Positions 7,717 through 17,763 of a DNA stretch of 56,723 nt are shown here, one piece after another. The translations under genes and the position numbers were made by a program. Below the pieces are notes generated by a model. That model was not told the origin of the DNA and made no database searches. It worked only from the letters and a program-made list of their open reading frames with translations. The first letter of the stretch is position 1, and every line of letters begins with the position of its first letter. Source of the DNA: SAR86 cluster bacterium (GTDB lineage: Bacteria > Pseudomonadota > Gammaproteobacteria > Magnimaribacterales > Magnimaribacteraceae); assembly GCA_022447065.1 (NCBI GenBank), contig JAKUUM010000012.1, positions 1 through 56,723 on the forward strand, given 5' to 3'.

Positions 7717-9420
7717 CTATTCTCTAAAAGCGCTAAAAAATGATATCAGTCTGACTTTATCCCCGCTAACAGAAATCAATCCGGTAGCCAAAGACACGGG
7801 AAGACTTCTAACACCTGAAACAATTTCCTTCCAAACCACTTCATCGGTTTCTACCTGTATATCAGACCCATCAATTTCAAATGGCTGAACTTCAAGCACT
7901 CCTTTTCTTAATATTAAAGAGAAAGCTTTTGAAGAATCCTTAAAATTTATGTTCAAATGAAGGTTCTCATCTAATGATTTCTCTGGAATTAAGTTAACTT
8001 TCAGTATTTCAAAAACTATCTCTATTGGTAAAGTTTCTATGGTCTCTTGAGAAGGTTTTAATAAAGGGGGTAAAATAAAGGAGGGTGAAAGTTCTTCAGC
8101 ACTCGATAAATAATAATATCTGGCATTGGGATTAGCCTGTATTTCTCCTAGTGAGCCTAGTGAATTAATTCTAATATTTATGACTTCTTTATTATTTGGG
8201 TTCTCTAATAGTAAATAATCTGTTAGCTGCAAAGCCCATTGAAACTCTTTTTCTTTAATTGCTTTATTGGCCTCATCTAGAACTTTGGACCAACCCCCCG
8301 CCATTGCTATTATTTTCTTAGCTTCCTCTTTACCTGGAAGAGGGTTTAGAGTCGTAGGGTTTCCATCAAACCAACCTAAATAACCTGTAAATACATTTTT
8401 AGATGACCATTGTGGTGTTCCATAGAATTCTTTAAGGAAAGGGGAGCTAGCAAGATGTTCAGGCAAAACTATTTCACTAGCTATTTCTCTGGGGGTCATT
8501 CCTTTATTCATCAAGCGAACGGTTTGATCATGAACAAACTGAATTGCATCTCTGTAATCGGTCAAATGCTTGAGAATTTCTTGGGAGTCTTCTAAAGGTC
8601 TGCTATGACTAGGTATTAAGAAATCAGGTTCTAAATATCTCATCTTATCTATACTTTTCACCCAACCTACAAGGTCTCTATAAGGAGTGCCTCTTATGGT
8701 GTATAGGTTTGGGAAAGCTCTGTAAAAATTATCTCCTGGAAACAGGGCTTTAAATTTTGGAAGCCACACGAATATTTGATCATTGGTTTCTCCAGGAGCA
8801 TGATAAAGATGTATGTCTACTCCAGATATGGTCAACTTTAGATTGTCTTCAAACTCTTTTGTAGGATAAACCAGACTGGTTTGTCTACCGTCTTTACCAA
8901 TTTCTAAAAAAGGACCTATTCCATTGTTTTCAAAGTCCTCTTCTGGGATTGCTGATCCAAACATGCGAGAAGATCGTTTACTAATAATGGGTCTAAGAAT
9001 TCCCAATATACGATTTATATATTTTTTGGTTGTGGCATGAGCTATTACTTCTGTATTTTCGTCATCTATAAAAGCTCTAGCTCCAAAAACATGATCCCCA
9101 TGATTGTGAGTATAAATAACTGCCTTGATTGGGTATGGATTAATTTGATCGAAAATTGCCCTAACTTCTCTACCGGTTTCTATGGTTCCAGTTGTGTCTA
9201 TAATTATTTTTCCTTTCTCTCCTTCGACCATCATTGAATTTGCTAAGGAGTAGCCTATTGCCACATGGATACCTTCTGTAACTGTGATAACCTCTTTTCT
9301 AAATTCTTCGGTATGCTTTTTTAGGTCTTCAGGAACTAAACTAGGAGTTTGCTCTATTTTTTTCGTTGGTTCACAGCTTAGTAAAAGAAATGTTAAAAGA
9401 AGAAATGGGCTGAATTTCAT
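7717..9420 (-). CDS. Alkylsulfatase-like metallo-beta-lactamase-fold lipoprotein
   Basis: A 567-residue lipoprotein: the signal peptide ends in LLLSC (Cys16 lipid anchor). The MBL domain carries the HxHxDH zinc motif in YTHNHGDHVFGA (His105, His107, Asp109, His110) and a second-shell GDNFYRAFPN segment. The sequence FYGTPQWSSKNVFTGYLGW followed by FDGNP is diagnostic of the alkylsulfatase dimerisation domain. The last 120 residues match the SCP2-like alkylsulfatase C-terminal domain in position and size. SdsA/BDS1-type enzymes cleave primary alkyl sulfates to alcohol and sulfate. Here it would face the periplasm or outer membrane. It follows the MATE gene by 15 bases, leading an operon of CoA and amino-group enzymes. 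True sulfatase activity is inferred from domain architecture. Confidence 0.88.
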   Translation of the reverse strand: MKFSPFLLLTFLLLSCEPTKKIEQTPSLVPEDLKKHTEEFRKEVITVTEGIHVAIGYSLANSMMVEGEKGKIIIDTTGTIETGREVRAIFDQINPYPIKAVIYTHNHGDHVFGARAFIDDENTEVIAHATTKKYINRILGILRPIISKRSSRMFGSAIPEEDFENNGIGPFLEIGKDGRQTSLVYPTKEFEDNLKLTISGVDIHLYHAPGETNDQIFVWLPKFKALFPGDNFYRAFPNLYTIRGTPYRDLVGWVKSIDKMRYLEPDFLIPSHSRPLEDSQEILKHLTDYRDAIQFVHDQTVRLMNKGMTPREIASEIVLPEHLASSPFLKEFYGTPQWSSKNVFTGYLGWFDGNPTTLNPLPGKEEAKKIIAMAGGWSKVLDEANKAIKEKEFQWALQLTDYLLLENPNNKEVINIRINSLGSLGEIQANPNARYYYLSSAEELSPSFILPPLLKPSQETIETLPIEIVFEILKVNLIPEKSLDENLHLNINFKDSSKAFSLILRKGVLEVQPFEIDGSDIQVETDEVVWKEIVSGVRSLPVSLATGLISVSGDKVRLISFFSAFRE

Positions 9421-9435
9421 TTGATCATTATAAAT

Positions 9436-10818
9436 CTAGGTAGATGTTTTTAGCACCTTCATCCATCTTCTTGATCTATAACGTAAAATAAGCAAAGTTC
9501 CTTTGACCATGTAATCAATTATTAGAGTAGCAAATATCCACTGCACGGGCATTTCTAAATAATAAAGTAAAAAGGCTAGAGGAACTCTTATTAAAAGTAA
9601 GCCAATAATAGTTATTACTAGCGGGGATCTCGTATCACCTGCTCCTCTTAAAGTACTACCTAATGAAAATTCCAATGCCATGAAAGGTTGCGACAAGGCA
9701 AATATCCAAACAAAAATCACTGCGTATTTAACAACCTCTTCATCTTGAATAAAGAACCAAGCTATAGGTTCAGCAAAAAAAGCTAGCAAAAGTCCGCTGA
9801 GACTCATAGCTAACATAGTCATTCCAGCTGCTTGATAGCCACTCTTGTAAGCTGCATCAGGGTTAGAAGCACCTAAGAATTGACCTGATAAAGTTGCGGC
9901 AGCAACTGAGAAGCCATTACCGAGAATAAAGGACAACATCAATATGTTAACTCCAATATTATAAGCGGCAATTTCTTCAGTGCCGTACATGGCTACCACC
10001 CAAAAGAAAGACAACATCCCGAATTGAAAAACAAAACTTTCAATGCCAGCAGGATAACTAACCGTAAGTAATTGATTGAATCTAATTTTAGTAAAAGATC
10101 CTCTTTCACCTAAAGGAATAACCAATTTATGTGTTAACCATAAGTAAAGTTGGATTGCCGTACCCGCTGTAAAGGATATTCCCATGGCAAGAGCAGCACC
10201 AACAATGCCCAATTTTGGCATTCCATATTGACCGTTAACTAACCCCAAGAGCAGGTAAATAGCTATGATATTGGTAAAGATGCCAATATACATGGGGGTC
10301 TTAACATCTCCTGCAGCCCTTAAGGAAGCCCCTATTACCATTCCAAAAGTCATAAATGGTATGAACATGATGGATATGCTCAAATAGGTAACAGCTAATT
10401 CTTGGGTTCCCGGATCCAATCCAAAGATACTTATCATCTGTTCAGCGAATAGCACGATAATAAGACTAGTCAAGAGAGATACAAGTAAACTAACCCCGAG
10501 TGCCAATCTAGTTATGTGAGCAGCTTCTACCATATTCTTAGATCCCACTGCCCTTGCTACTAGCGCCGTTGTTCCTGTCATTACAGCCATTACAAGAGCT
10601 TGGAAAACCCAAACCATTCTTTGACCAGTTCCAACAGCAGCCACAGCCTCAGCTCCCATTGAGCCCACGGCTTTAATGGCGATAACCCCTACACTAGCAA
10701 AAAGTAAATTGCCTAAGATCGGAGGCCAAGCTAAACCCCAAACGCTTAAAGTTTCAGGATGAGAAATCTCAGTAGATTTTTCTTGAATATTGCTTTCGAG
10801 ATCCTTTGCTTGTGACAT
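9436..10818 (-). CDS. MATE family efflux transporter
   Basis: This 460-residue integral membrane protein has about twelve hydrophobic segments in two homologous halves, each containing the MATE-type segments around GxxLRxxGD (SLRAAGDVKTPMYIG about residue 165 and TLRGAGDTRSPLVITI about 395). MATE proteins export cationic or aromatic compounds using sodium or proton gradients. It is the first gene of a five-gene minus-strand operon (MATE, alkylsulfatase-like, enoyl-CoA hydratase, aminotransferase, GST) with gaps of 0-16 bases. It is divergent from tdk with a 66-base shared promoter region. Substrate unknown. Confidence 0.93.
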   Translation of the reverse strand: MSQAKDLESNIQEKSTEISHPETLSVWGLAWPPILGNLLFASVGVIAIKAVGSMGAEAVAAVGTGQRMVWVFQALVMAVMTGTTALVARAVGSKNMVEAAHITRLALGVSLLVSLLTSLIIVLFAEQMISIFGLDPGTQELAVTYLSISIMFIPFMTFGMVIGASLRAAGDVKTPMYIGIFTNIIAIYLLLGLVNGQYGMPKLGIVGAALAMGISFTAGTAIQLYLWLTHKLVIPLGERGSFTKIRFNQLLTVSYPAGIESFVFQFGMLSFFWVVAMYGTEEIAAYNIGVNILMLSFILGNGFSVAAATLSGQFLGASNPDAAYKSGYQAAGMTMLAMSLSGLLLAFFAEPIAWFFIQDEEVVKYAVIFVWIFALSQPFMALEFSLGSTLRGAGDTRSPLVITIIGLLLIRVPLAFLLYYLEMPVQWIFATLIIDYMVKGTLLILRYRSRRWMKVLKTST

Positions 10819-10884
10819 TTAAAGCGAAGCATACTAGCATACTTACTACTAGACCAACTTGACAGCAAAATCTAAACTAACCTT

Positions 10885-11466
10885 ATGGCTAAGCTTTATT
10901 TTAATTACTCGTCGATGAATGCAGGAAAATCTACTGCTTTACTTCAGGCTAACCATAATTATTTGGAAAGGGGTATGAAAACGAAGATGTTTACTTATTC
11001 TGGCGATAACAGATTTGAAGAAAATAAGATTGTTTCACGTATAGGCATAAGTGCTGAAGCTCATTCTTTCACAAATACAACTGATCTCTTTAAGAACTTG
11101 AAAGAAGATAATGAAAGAGAAGAAATTCGATGCGTCCTGATAGATGAAGCTCAATTCTTAACCAAAGAGCAAGTTAAGGAACTAGGAAAAGTTGTAGACG
11201 AATTAGACATCGCGGTTTTGGCTTTTGGTATAAGAACTGACTTTCGAGGAGAATTATTTGAGGGAAGTAAATATTTATTAGCGTGGGCTGATAATTTAAA
11301 AGAAATTAAAACCGTGTGCTGGTGCGGGAGGAAGGCAACTATGGTAGTAAGACTGGACAAAAAAGGAAATATTCTAACCCGAGGCGAACAGGTCGAGATC
11401 GGAGGTAATGAAAAGTATGTGCCTCTCTGTCGAGCCCACTTTAATAAAAAAGACCTTGGTAGTTAA
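10885..11466 (+). CDS. tdk: Thymidine kinase (type II)
   Basis: The 193-residue enzyme phosphorylates thymidine (and deoxyuridine) with ATP. Walker A SMNAGKST is at 10-17, the catalytic Glu88 in IDEAQFL, and a structural zinc site of Cys145, Cys147, Cys182 and His185 (VCWCGRK, PLCRAHF). This matches type II (human TK1/E. coli Tdk) organisation and length. It lies divergent from MATE and tail-to-tail with the nucleoside transporter, overlapping its stop by four bases, so uptake and phosphorylation of nucleosides are physically linked. Confidence 0.97.
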   Translation: MAKLYFNYSSMNAGKSTALLQANHNYLERGMKTKMFTYSGDNRFEENKIVSRIGISAEAHSFTNTTDLFKNLKEDNEREEIRCVLIDEAQFLTKEQVKELGKVVDELDIAVLAFGIRTDFRGELFEGSKYLLAWADNLKEIKTVCWCGRKATMVVRLDKKGNILTRGEQVEIGGNEKYVPLCRAHFNKKDLGS

Positions 11467-12716
11467 AGAATCCCTACAATAAACCCAGTCATACAAGAAG
11501 CGAGCAATGCCGCCCAAAGTGCCTTAATACTAACAGCAATTAAATCCTTACGTCTTTCAGGTACCATAGCACTCATGCCACTTAAAAGAATTCCAACACT
11601 ACTAAAATTTGCAAATCCGCATAATGCGTAAAGCATGATTAAATTACTTTTTTCAGATAATACATAAGTGTTAGTATCCGCAAGATAGAGATAGGCAACA
11701 AATTCATTTAATATTGTTTTGACTCCTAACAATTCTCCAGCAGTCTGAGACTCAGTCCAGGGAATCCCCATACACCATGCTAAAGGTGCAAATAACCATC
11801 CAAACATCCTTTCCATGGTTAAAGGTTGACCTAGAACATCAGGTAACACTCCTAGTATTGCATTAACTAAAAACACTAAAGCCATGACAACTATGAGCAT
11901 CGCAGCTACATTCAAGAAGATCTCTATACCTGCTTGCGTTCCCCTTGTTAGAGCGTCCATGGTACCCGAATACATTTTTGTAGAATTATCTGCAGGAAAG
12001 TCTGTCTTTGTTTCGCTTGGAATGATGATGTTGGCATACATAATTGCAGCAGGCACAGAAATCAGCGAGGCAGTTAAGAAATGGCCAATCAATCCAATTC
12101 CGTAAATAGGTGAAAGCATGGTTGTGTAAATCACCATAACCGATCCTGCGATGGTGGACATGCCAACCGTCATTAGAATTAAAAGTTCGTTCTTGGACAT
12201 TGACGCTAAGTAAGGACGAACTAGCAAAGGAGCTTCTACTTGTCCTAAGAAAATATTAGCAGTAGCGCTCAATCCTACAGGTCCACCAACATCTAATGGT
12301 TTCTTGAAAATAACTGACAAGGCATTTACTAAAACAGGGATTATTCTCCAGTGCCACAATAAGGCTGAAATTGCTGACATAACAATAATTAAGGTTAAGC
12401 CTCCAAAGGCAAAGATAAAAGTACCCGCAGAGTTAGTTATGTCAAAAGGTGCGTTTGGAGCGTTATCTGCCAAGTAACCAAACACAAATGACGTACCATA
12501 ATCATTGGCTTCTTTAAGAGTCATTACTCCATAAGATAAATATTCAAAGAAATTCGAAACCAAAGGTACTTTAATTAACACCAAAGCTAATAAAACTTGT
12601 ATTACTACTGCACTAACAAGATATCGAATCTTAATAGCTTTAACGTTTTCACTGAATATTGCACCGAGTAAGAGGAGAATAAAAAATCCTATAATTGGTT
12701 GTATGTATTCCATCAT
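11463..12716 (-). CDS. nupC: Concentrative nucleoside transporter, NupC/CNT family
   Basis: This 417-residue inner-membrane protein is a CNT-type sodium- or proton-nucleoside symporter. Family segments are visible: [21 protein letters not shown] (about residues 144-163), the [14 protein letters not shown] stretch, the [18 protein letters not shown] segment near 365-385, and about ten hydrophobic helices. The N-terminal helices, gate and core domains are complete. Its ATG shares one base with the stop of the upstream oxygenase gene (TAATG), so the two are cotranscribed and likely coupled. The neighbouring tdk and a PfkB kinase suggest nucleoside scavenging. Exact nucleoside preference cannot be told. 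Confidence 0.94.
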   Translation of the reverse strand: MMEYIQPIIGFFILLLLGAIFSENVKAIKIRYLVSAVVIQVLLALVLIKVPLVSNFFEYLSYGVMTLKEANDYGTSFVFGYLADNAPNAPFDITNSAGTFIFAFGGLTLIIVMSAISALLWHWRIIPVLVNALSVIFKKPLDVGGPVGLSATANIFLGQVEAPLLVRPYLASMSKNELLILMTVGMSTIAGSVMVIYTTMLSPIYGIGLIGHFLTASLISVPAAIMYANIIIPSETKTDFPADNSTKMYSGTMDALTRGTQAGIEIFLNVAAMLIVVMALVFLVNAILGVLPDVLGQPLTMERMFGWLFAPLAWCMGIPWTESQTAGELLGVKTILNEFVAYLYLADTNTYVLSEKSNLIMLYALCGFANFSSVGILLSGMSAMVPERRKDLIAVSIKALWAALLASCMTGFIVGIL

Positions 12717-13651
12717 TAGATCAACTTTATTTCTTTAAGCCTCTCTTGTAAGAAATCTTCTGAAAGTATAGCTTCTTGATATTTTTTAGGGTTATCTTCA
12801 CTACAGCATGAGTCTAATGTTTCGATTACCCAATTGGGGTTTGGATGAACAAAAAAAGGAATTGAATATCTGGAAGTGTTTTTGGATGACTCTTCCGGAG
12901 TCACAACCCGATGTGTAGTAGAAACTAATTTGTGGTTTGTAAATCTTTGGAGCATATCTCCTATGTTGCATATTAAAACCTCTGGGTCGAAATTAACAGG
13001 AAGCCACTCTTTTTTCTTTGAACGAATTTCTAATCCTGGCTGATGGCCTCCAATCAATAAGGTAATTAAGTTTATGTCTTCGTGTGCTCCCGACCTTTCT
13101 CCTTTTTCGTTTTGCCTTACAGGAGGATAATGTATTGTTCGCATCACACTATTACCTTCATTTGCCACTTCCTCAAAATAGTTTTCATCTATCTGAAGAT
13201 AAATAGCTACTGACTTCAGTAGGGATTTACCGACAAGATCAAATTGTTCAAAAAGTTTGTGTACTTTCTCCTTAAACCTTGGTATTTCTGTGGCCCATTT
13301 ATTTGAAGGCATCCATTTTCTGAACTCGTGATCTTTAGGTAAAGATCTACCTGTTTGCCAGAATTCTTTTATGTCCGCTTCGTATCCTCCTTTGGGAGTC
13401 TCTACCTTGATAGGTGTATAACCTCTTGCTCCTCCCAGATTTGTTTCAAAATATTGCATCTTTTCTTGTTCAGGCAGTGCAAAGAACCTTTTAAATATTT
13501 GGAGAACTTCGTTGATTAACTCTTCATTGATCGAATGTTCAGTGATTCCGCAAAAGCCTGAGTTTTCAAAATTCCTTCCCATTTGGGTAGCAAATTCTTT
13601 TGGATCTTCTTTCCAAAGATTTAAGGACAAAACTGAGAAAGGTAAAGGCAA
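12716..13651 (-). CDS. 2-oxoglutarate/Fe(II) oxygenase, isopenicillin N synthase-like
   Basis: A 311-residue double-stranded beta-helix oxygenase. The N-terminal DIOX_N part covers about residues 1-120 and the catalytic part follows, with the iron ligands His190-x-Asp192 (GAHEDINLITLL) and His247 (STTHRVV), and Arg261-x-Ser263 (RYSIPFF) for binding the 2-oxoglutarate carboxylate. This is the IPNS/gibberellin-oxidase/thymine-hydroxylase superfamily. The start appears to be a TTG with GAGG five bases ahead; no ATG lies nearby. Its stop overlaps the start of nupC by one base and the adenosine-kinase-like gene diverges from it, so a nucleoside or nucleobase substrate is plausible but unproven. 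Confidence 0.9.
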   Translation of the reverse strand: MPLPFSVLSLNLWKEDPKEFATQMGRNFENSGFCGITEHSINEELINEVLQIFKRFFALPEQEKMQYFETNLGGARGYTPIKVETPKGGYEADIKEFWQTGRSLPKDHEFRKWMPSNKWATEIPRFKEKVHKLFEQFDLVGKSLLKSVAIYLQIDENYFEEVANEGNSVMRTIHYPPVRQNEKGERSGAHEDINLITLLIGGHQPGLEIRSKKKEWLPVNFDPEVLICNIGDMLQRFTNHKLVSTTHRVVTPEESSKNTSRYSIPFFVHPNPNWVIETLDSCCSEDNPKKYQEAILSEDFLQERLKEIKLI

Positions 13652-13715
13652 AACAACAACCTCAATAAAATAAGAGTTAAAATTCTATATGAGAATGAAG
13701 AGAATTACTTAATAT

Positions 13716-14609
13716 ATGTCAAAAATTTATGGCTTCGGAAATGCACTCATTGATGTAGAAATCTCTATCACTGATGAAGAACTAACTTCTCTTAATATAA
13801 ATAAAGGAAGTATGGTGCATATCAGTTCAGAACAGAAAAATATTTGGCTTAAAGAATTTAGAAAGAATATTGTAAGCAGACAACCTGGTGGTTCTATAGC
13901 AAACTCTCTTTATGCTGCTTCCAGTGAACATTCAATTTGTACATTTAGTTGTTCTTTAGGTAATGATGAAGAAAGCAGTATCTTCATTGATGGTTTCAAG
14001 GGTACTTCCACACAGGTCGTTTACCAATATTCCAAAAAGCCTACTGGGGTTTGTTTTATCTTTGTTACTCCTGATGGAGAAAGGACAATGGCTTCAAATC
14101 TATCTGCTAATGAAGATCTATCACCAAAATGCTTAAATGCACAGGAATTGGCTATTAGTGATTGGTTAGTTTTTGATGCGTTCTCAGTTTGTACAAAAAA
14201 TGGCCTAAAAACTGCAGAAGAAGCACTTAAGATTGCTAAAAAGAACGACTTAAGGATAGCTTTTGGTTTAGCTGACATTAATTTAGTTGAGGCGAATCTA
14301 AAAGAAATTAATTGGGTAATAGAACAACCAATAAATCTGTTGGTTGGAAATAATGTTGAAATTGGCCTTCTCAGGCATAGTACCAAGCTTGAATTAGATA
14401 TCCTGTGGACACTCGGAGCCAAAGGCTCGAGATTCAATCAAATTCTAGTGGATGCAGATAGTGTATCCATTGTTAATACTAATGGTGCTGGTGACGCTTT
14501 GTTAGGTGTTTTTCTTTCCCATATAGACATGCTGAATCCTAAAGATTCTCTAAAAAAAGCGGTTGATTATGCCACTAAGGTTTGTTTGGTTGGAGGCCCA
14601 AGAATATAA
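13716..14609 (+). CDS. PfkB-family carbohydrate/nucleoside kinase, adenosine kinase-like
   Basis: The 297-residue ribokinase-fold kinase has an N-terminal substrate motif (PGGSIANS at 57-64), a central lid region and the C-terminal PfkB signature NTNGAGDALLGVF (254-266), with the anion hole GAGD and catalytic base Asp260. The opening YGFGNALIDVEISITDEEL is the form seen in adenosine-kinase-like bacterial PfkB proteins rather than fructokinases. Together with tdk and the CNT transporter nearby this favours a nucleoside substrate, though sugar kinases cannot be excluded. The gene is somewhat short for the family (usually about 310-330) but has all motifs. A strong bidirectional terminator follows directly. 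Confidence 0.87.
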   Translation: MSKIYGFGNALIDVEISITDEELTSLNINKGSMVHISSEQKNIWLKEFRKNIVSRQPGGSIANSLYAASSEHSICTFSCSLGNDEESSIFIDGFKGTSTQVVYQYSKKPTGVCFIFVTPDGERTMASNLSANEDLSPKCLNAQELAISDWLVFDAFSVCTKNGLKTAEEALKIAKKNDLRIAFGLADINLVEANLKEINWVIEQPINLLVGNNVEIGLLRHSTKLELDILWTLGAKGSRFNQILVDADSVSIVNTNGAGDALLGVFLSHIDMLNPKDSLKKAVDYATKVCLVGGPRI

Positions 14610-14611
14610 AA

Positions 14612-14635
14612 AAACGCCACTCGAAAGTGGCGTTT
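14612..14635. terminator. Bidirectional intrinsic terminator
   Basis: A perfect nine-base stem (AAACGCCAC / GTGGCGTTT) closes a six-base loop TCGAAA. It is flanked by an A-run on the left and a T-rich tail on the right, so it works as a rho-independent terminator on both strands. It lies between the convergent PfkB kinase gene (stop 14609) and the TonB receptor gene (stop 14653). Confidence 0.93.
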
Positions 14636-14652
14636 CTTTGAAACATTCTCAC

Positions 14653-17600
14653 TTAGAATTGATATTTAAATCCTAAATTTACATTCCAAGCAGATTGACC
14701 ATCCCTGTTTTGAATCCAGAGATTATCATCAGGATCAACTCCTGAAATGATGAACTGACCGGTAGAAGTAACTCCATTAACAATAATTTGTCTGCTATTG
14801 TTATAAGAGTATTCTTTTACAATGCCTTTATCATCATCAATCATGTTTAATAGATTAAGTAAGTCTAAATAAACAATTACTTTTGAGTCTTTATACACCC
14901 TTATGTCTTGGGTAATTCTAAGATCCAATCTGCTATACCAAGGGCTGTTAAATGCATTCCTTGGAGCAAAAGTGCCTTTATAAGAACTTAGACCTGTAGC
15001 ATTTACATGAGCCATCACTGCTTCAGCTACGGCAGCGCTGGTAAATGATACGTTTGGATCAGACGCCCCTGTAGGAACGTATGCGAGACTGTAATCAGCA
15101 TAGAATCGTGAGTTTCCTGTTACGCTGTTGTAACCAGGCTCATCAAAGGAAACACTATAAGGCTCGCCACTCTTTCTGATAAAGACAAGAGAGAAACGTG
15201 TGTCGTTTTCTCCAATTAGCTGAGTGGTGTAATCCAAAGTAGCTAAGAACTTATGCTCAACCATAAAGTTAGAGCGAGCAGCACTCATGTTCTCACCATC
15301 CCATCTATTCATATACCCATAGGAAGATTCTGCTTGAGCAGAGGTTAAACCATACACATCACTGGAATCCATGTTGGTATAACCTGTCATGAACTTAACG
15401 TCATTCCAATCTTTTCTCATGATAAAAGTGATTGCCTCTGCTCCACCCTTATCAGTGTTAGATAGCCAGAAATCACCAGCTCCTGTATAAGTTCCTCTTC
15501 CATCCGCTAAAGTACCGGTCTTGGTTATACCTAAATCCCTATAGAACACTGCTTCATTTACTTGGTCTCGGTTGTATTCAGCCGTGAACTCATATCCTTT
15601 CTTAGTACGGAGATCCAATGCTATATTTGTCCTCCAAGCACTCGGAGCTTCAAAATTAGGATCAGTTCCTTGAGCGTCACCGTACCAACCACTCCTTACT
15701 TCATAGCTACTTGTTGGCCCTAACCAGAAGAAATGTGGGTCCGCGACACTAGCAGCAGGCATGTTGCCTATTACGCTACTGTATGATCTAAAGCGATTGT
15801 AGTCAGTCAGACCTCCGGATCTGGAGTAAGCATTACCATACCAAACTCTTGGAATCCTGCCCATGAATAGCCCTCTTCCACCTCTAATGGTAGCTTCTAC
15901 CACTCTATCTCCAAACATCGAGGTAGCATCCTTGTTGAAGGATATCCTTGGTTGTATTAAATCAAAATCAAATCTTTCATTATTGCCAATTCCGTTTCTC
16001 TCTAAGAACTTGGGATTAAGATGCGGTAAAGTGGGAGTCAAGACTTTGTCATACCTAAAACCAAAAGTAATGGTCAAATCATCATCTGCATACCACTTGT
16101 TCTGAATGTAGACAGTGTCTTTTTCAATTCCAAAATCGGCAGCAGCGGTTCCAACTTGATCATTCCCTGCAATTGGTGTGTGGAATCTTAAATAACTCCA
16201 AGTACCTGCTGCAAAGTCATCTATGCTGTCAAATTTAATTTCTCCGTTGTAACGAGCAATAAAGAGGTTGTAGACGGAAGTTTCTGCTCTTTCAACACCA
16301 AAGGTAATTACGTTGTTGTCGTTATCGTATTCAGCTTTAAATACCAAGAAGTCCTCATCTACCATGATGTGATTTGCTCCTCGATATCTGTCCCCACCTA
16401 GGTAAACATTATCTCCTCCAACTTTAATATTGACTTCAGGAAAAAGTCCATCGCCTATAGAGGCATCATTTTCGTCCATCTCATATCGAGAAAACTTAAG
16501 TTTTGTAGACAACCTGTCTGTAACGTCGCTATAAAGTGTAATTGACTTACGTTCAATCACTGGAGGCTTGGCATAATAGTTGTTACTGAAAACTGTAGCG
16601 CCTCCATTATATTTACGAGGATAGAGACTTTCGGATTTGGAGTAATTCAAAACGGCTCGATTTGTATCATTGATAACTGCATTTAATTTCACAGTTATTT
16701 CCTCATGGGTTTCAGGAAAAGAAGCTCCATTTATCAACCCAGCATCATAACCATAAGTATTCATTGCAATATTTTTTATTTGATCCGCCATTGCCGAGGT
16801 TAGAGTTTCAGCTTTATTTTGAGCATTACTATCTACAGTTCCATAAAGGGCAGGATTAGATTTTTCAAACTCTTCGTATCCAACGAAGAAGAAAAGTCTA
16901 TCCTTGATAATTGGACCAGATGCAGTGACTGTGATGATTTCTTCAGAAAACTTAGGATAATCTTCTCCAGCTTGGTCTTCACCAACATTTGATTCATCCC
17001 TTTCCGAATAGTAAACACTGCCATGAAACTCATTTGACCCAGATTTAGTAACCACAGACATTGACCCTCCAGTATTATTTCCGCGGGCAACATCATAAGG
17101 AGTAATATCTATAGAAATCTGATCTACAAAATCCAAGCTGATTGGATTACGCATGGTACCGAAGCCATTAGCATTGAGGCCGAATGGATCGTTGAAGCTA
17201 ACTCCATCAATAGCAAAATCGTTAAATCTGTTATTTGCACCCATTATTGATATTTCGGTGTATCGACTTGAAGCACTATTAATGGATACCCTAGGATCTA
17301 ATTTGGCGAAGTCTGCAACTGACCTGTTTATCGTAGGTATACCATCCATTTGTGACCTTGTTAGTAGAGTACCAGTTCCAGTCCTTACTATTCCCAAACC
17401 CGCTTCAGCTGTAACTACGATCTCTTCTGCATCTGATCTAGAAAGAGTTACTGATACACTCTCAGTCTCATTAAGAACCAGGAATATACCTTCCAATCTC
17501 GCAGTTTGATAACCAGGAGCTGAAACTGTAATTTCATAAGGACCTCCAATAGGTAAGAATGAAAGTGAGAAATTTCCTGATGCTCCTGCAGAAGTTGCTT

Positions 17601-17763
17601 TGGTTATTCCTGTCGGAGTATGTTCTGCTAAAACAGATGCTCCAGATACATTCACAGACCCTCTTATTGAAGATGTAGTATCAACATCTGACAGCAAAGG
17701 CAGGGAAGTAAATAAAGCTGCGAATAGTGCAGGAACTATAAAGAGTTTTTTTAATTTCGTCAT
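14653..17763 (-). CDS. TonB-dependent receptor, Oar type with N-terminal carboxypeptidase-regulatory-like domain
   Basis: A 1036-residue outer-membrane protein. After a signal peptide (about 1-25) comes a carboxypeptidase-D regulatory-like domain (about 30-112; SIRGSVNVSGASV, GNFSLSFLPIGGPYEI). The segment EEIVVTAEAG acts as a TonB-box-like motif, then a plug domain (about 120-245; IDGVSFNDPFG, ARGNNTGGSMSVVTKSGSN) and a long beta-barrel ending in the aromatic LGFKYQF. This matches OmpA-related Oar-like receptors, which import large substrates or handle protease-processed proteins. It is monocistronic, facing the terminator at 14612. An AGGA ribosome site lies about a dozen bases before the ATG. 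Ligand unknown. Confidence 0.92.
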   Translation of the reverse strand: MTKLKKLFIVPALFAALFTSLPLLSDVDTTSSIRGSVNVSGASVLAEHTPTGITKATSAGASGNFSLSFLPIGGPYEITVSAPGYQTARLEGIFLVLNETESVSVTLSRSDAEEIVVTAEAGLGIVRTGTGTLLTRSQMDGIPTINRSVADFAKLDPRVSINSASSRYTEISIMGANNRFNDFAIDGVSFNDPFGLNANGFGTMRNPISLDFVDQISIDITPYDVARGNNTGGSMSVVTKSGSNEFHGSVYYSERDESNVGEDQAGEDYPKFSEEIITVTASGPIIKDRLFFFVGYEEFEKSNPALYGTVDSNAQNKAETLTSAMADQIKNIAMNTYGYDAGLINGASFPETHEEITVKLNAVINDTNRAVLNYSKSESLYPRKYNGGATVFSNNYYAKPPVIERKSITLYSDVTDRLSTKLKFSRYEMDENDASIGDGLFPEVNIKVGGDNVYLGGDRYRGANHIMVDEDFLVFKAEYDNDNNVITFGVERAETSVYNLFIARYNGEIKFDSIDDFAAGTWSYLRFHTPIAGNDQVGTAAADFGIEKDTVYIQNKWYADDDLTITFGFRYDKVLTPTLPHLNPKFLERNGIGNNERFDFDLIQPRISFNKDATSMFGDRVVEATIRGGRGLFMGRIPRVWYGNAYSRSGGLTDYNRFRSYSSVIGNMPAASVADPHFFWLGPTSSYEVRSGWYGDAQGTDPNFEAPSAWRTNIALDLRTKKGYEFTAEYNRDQVNEAVFYRDLGITKTGTLADGRGTYTGAGDFWLSNTDKGGAEAITFIMRKDWNDVKFMTGYTNMDSSDVYGLTSAQAESSYGYMNRWDGENMSAARSNFMVEHKFLATLDYTTQLIGENDTRFSLVFIRKSGEPYSVSFDEPGYNSVTGNSRFYADYSLAYVPTGASDPNVSFTSAAVAEAVMAHVNATGLSSYKGTFAPRNAFNSPWYSRLDLRITQDIRVYKDSKVIVYLDLLNLLNMIDDDKGIVKEYSYNNSRQIIVNGVTSTGQFIISGVDPDDNLWIQNRDGQSAWNVNLGFKYQF

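Noticed and set aside
14021-14437. Antisense ORF of 138 codons inside the PfkB kinase gene
   Set aside because: Lies fully inside a gene with clear kinase motifs; no family likeness, so it is a reading-frame shadow. The same holds for the other long antisense frames in serS, ftsK, the TonB receptors and the M20 gene.
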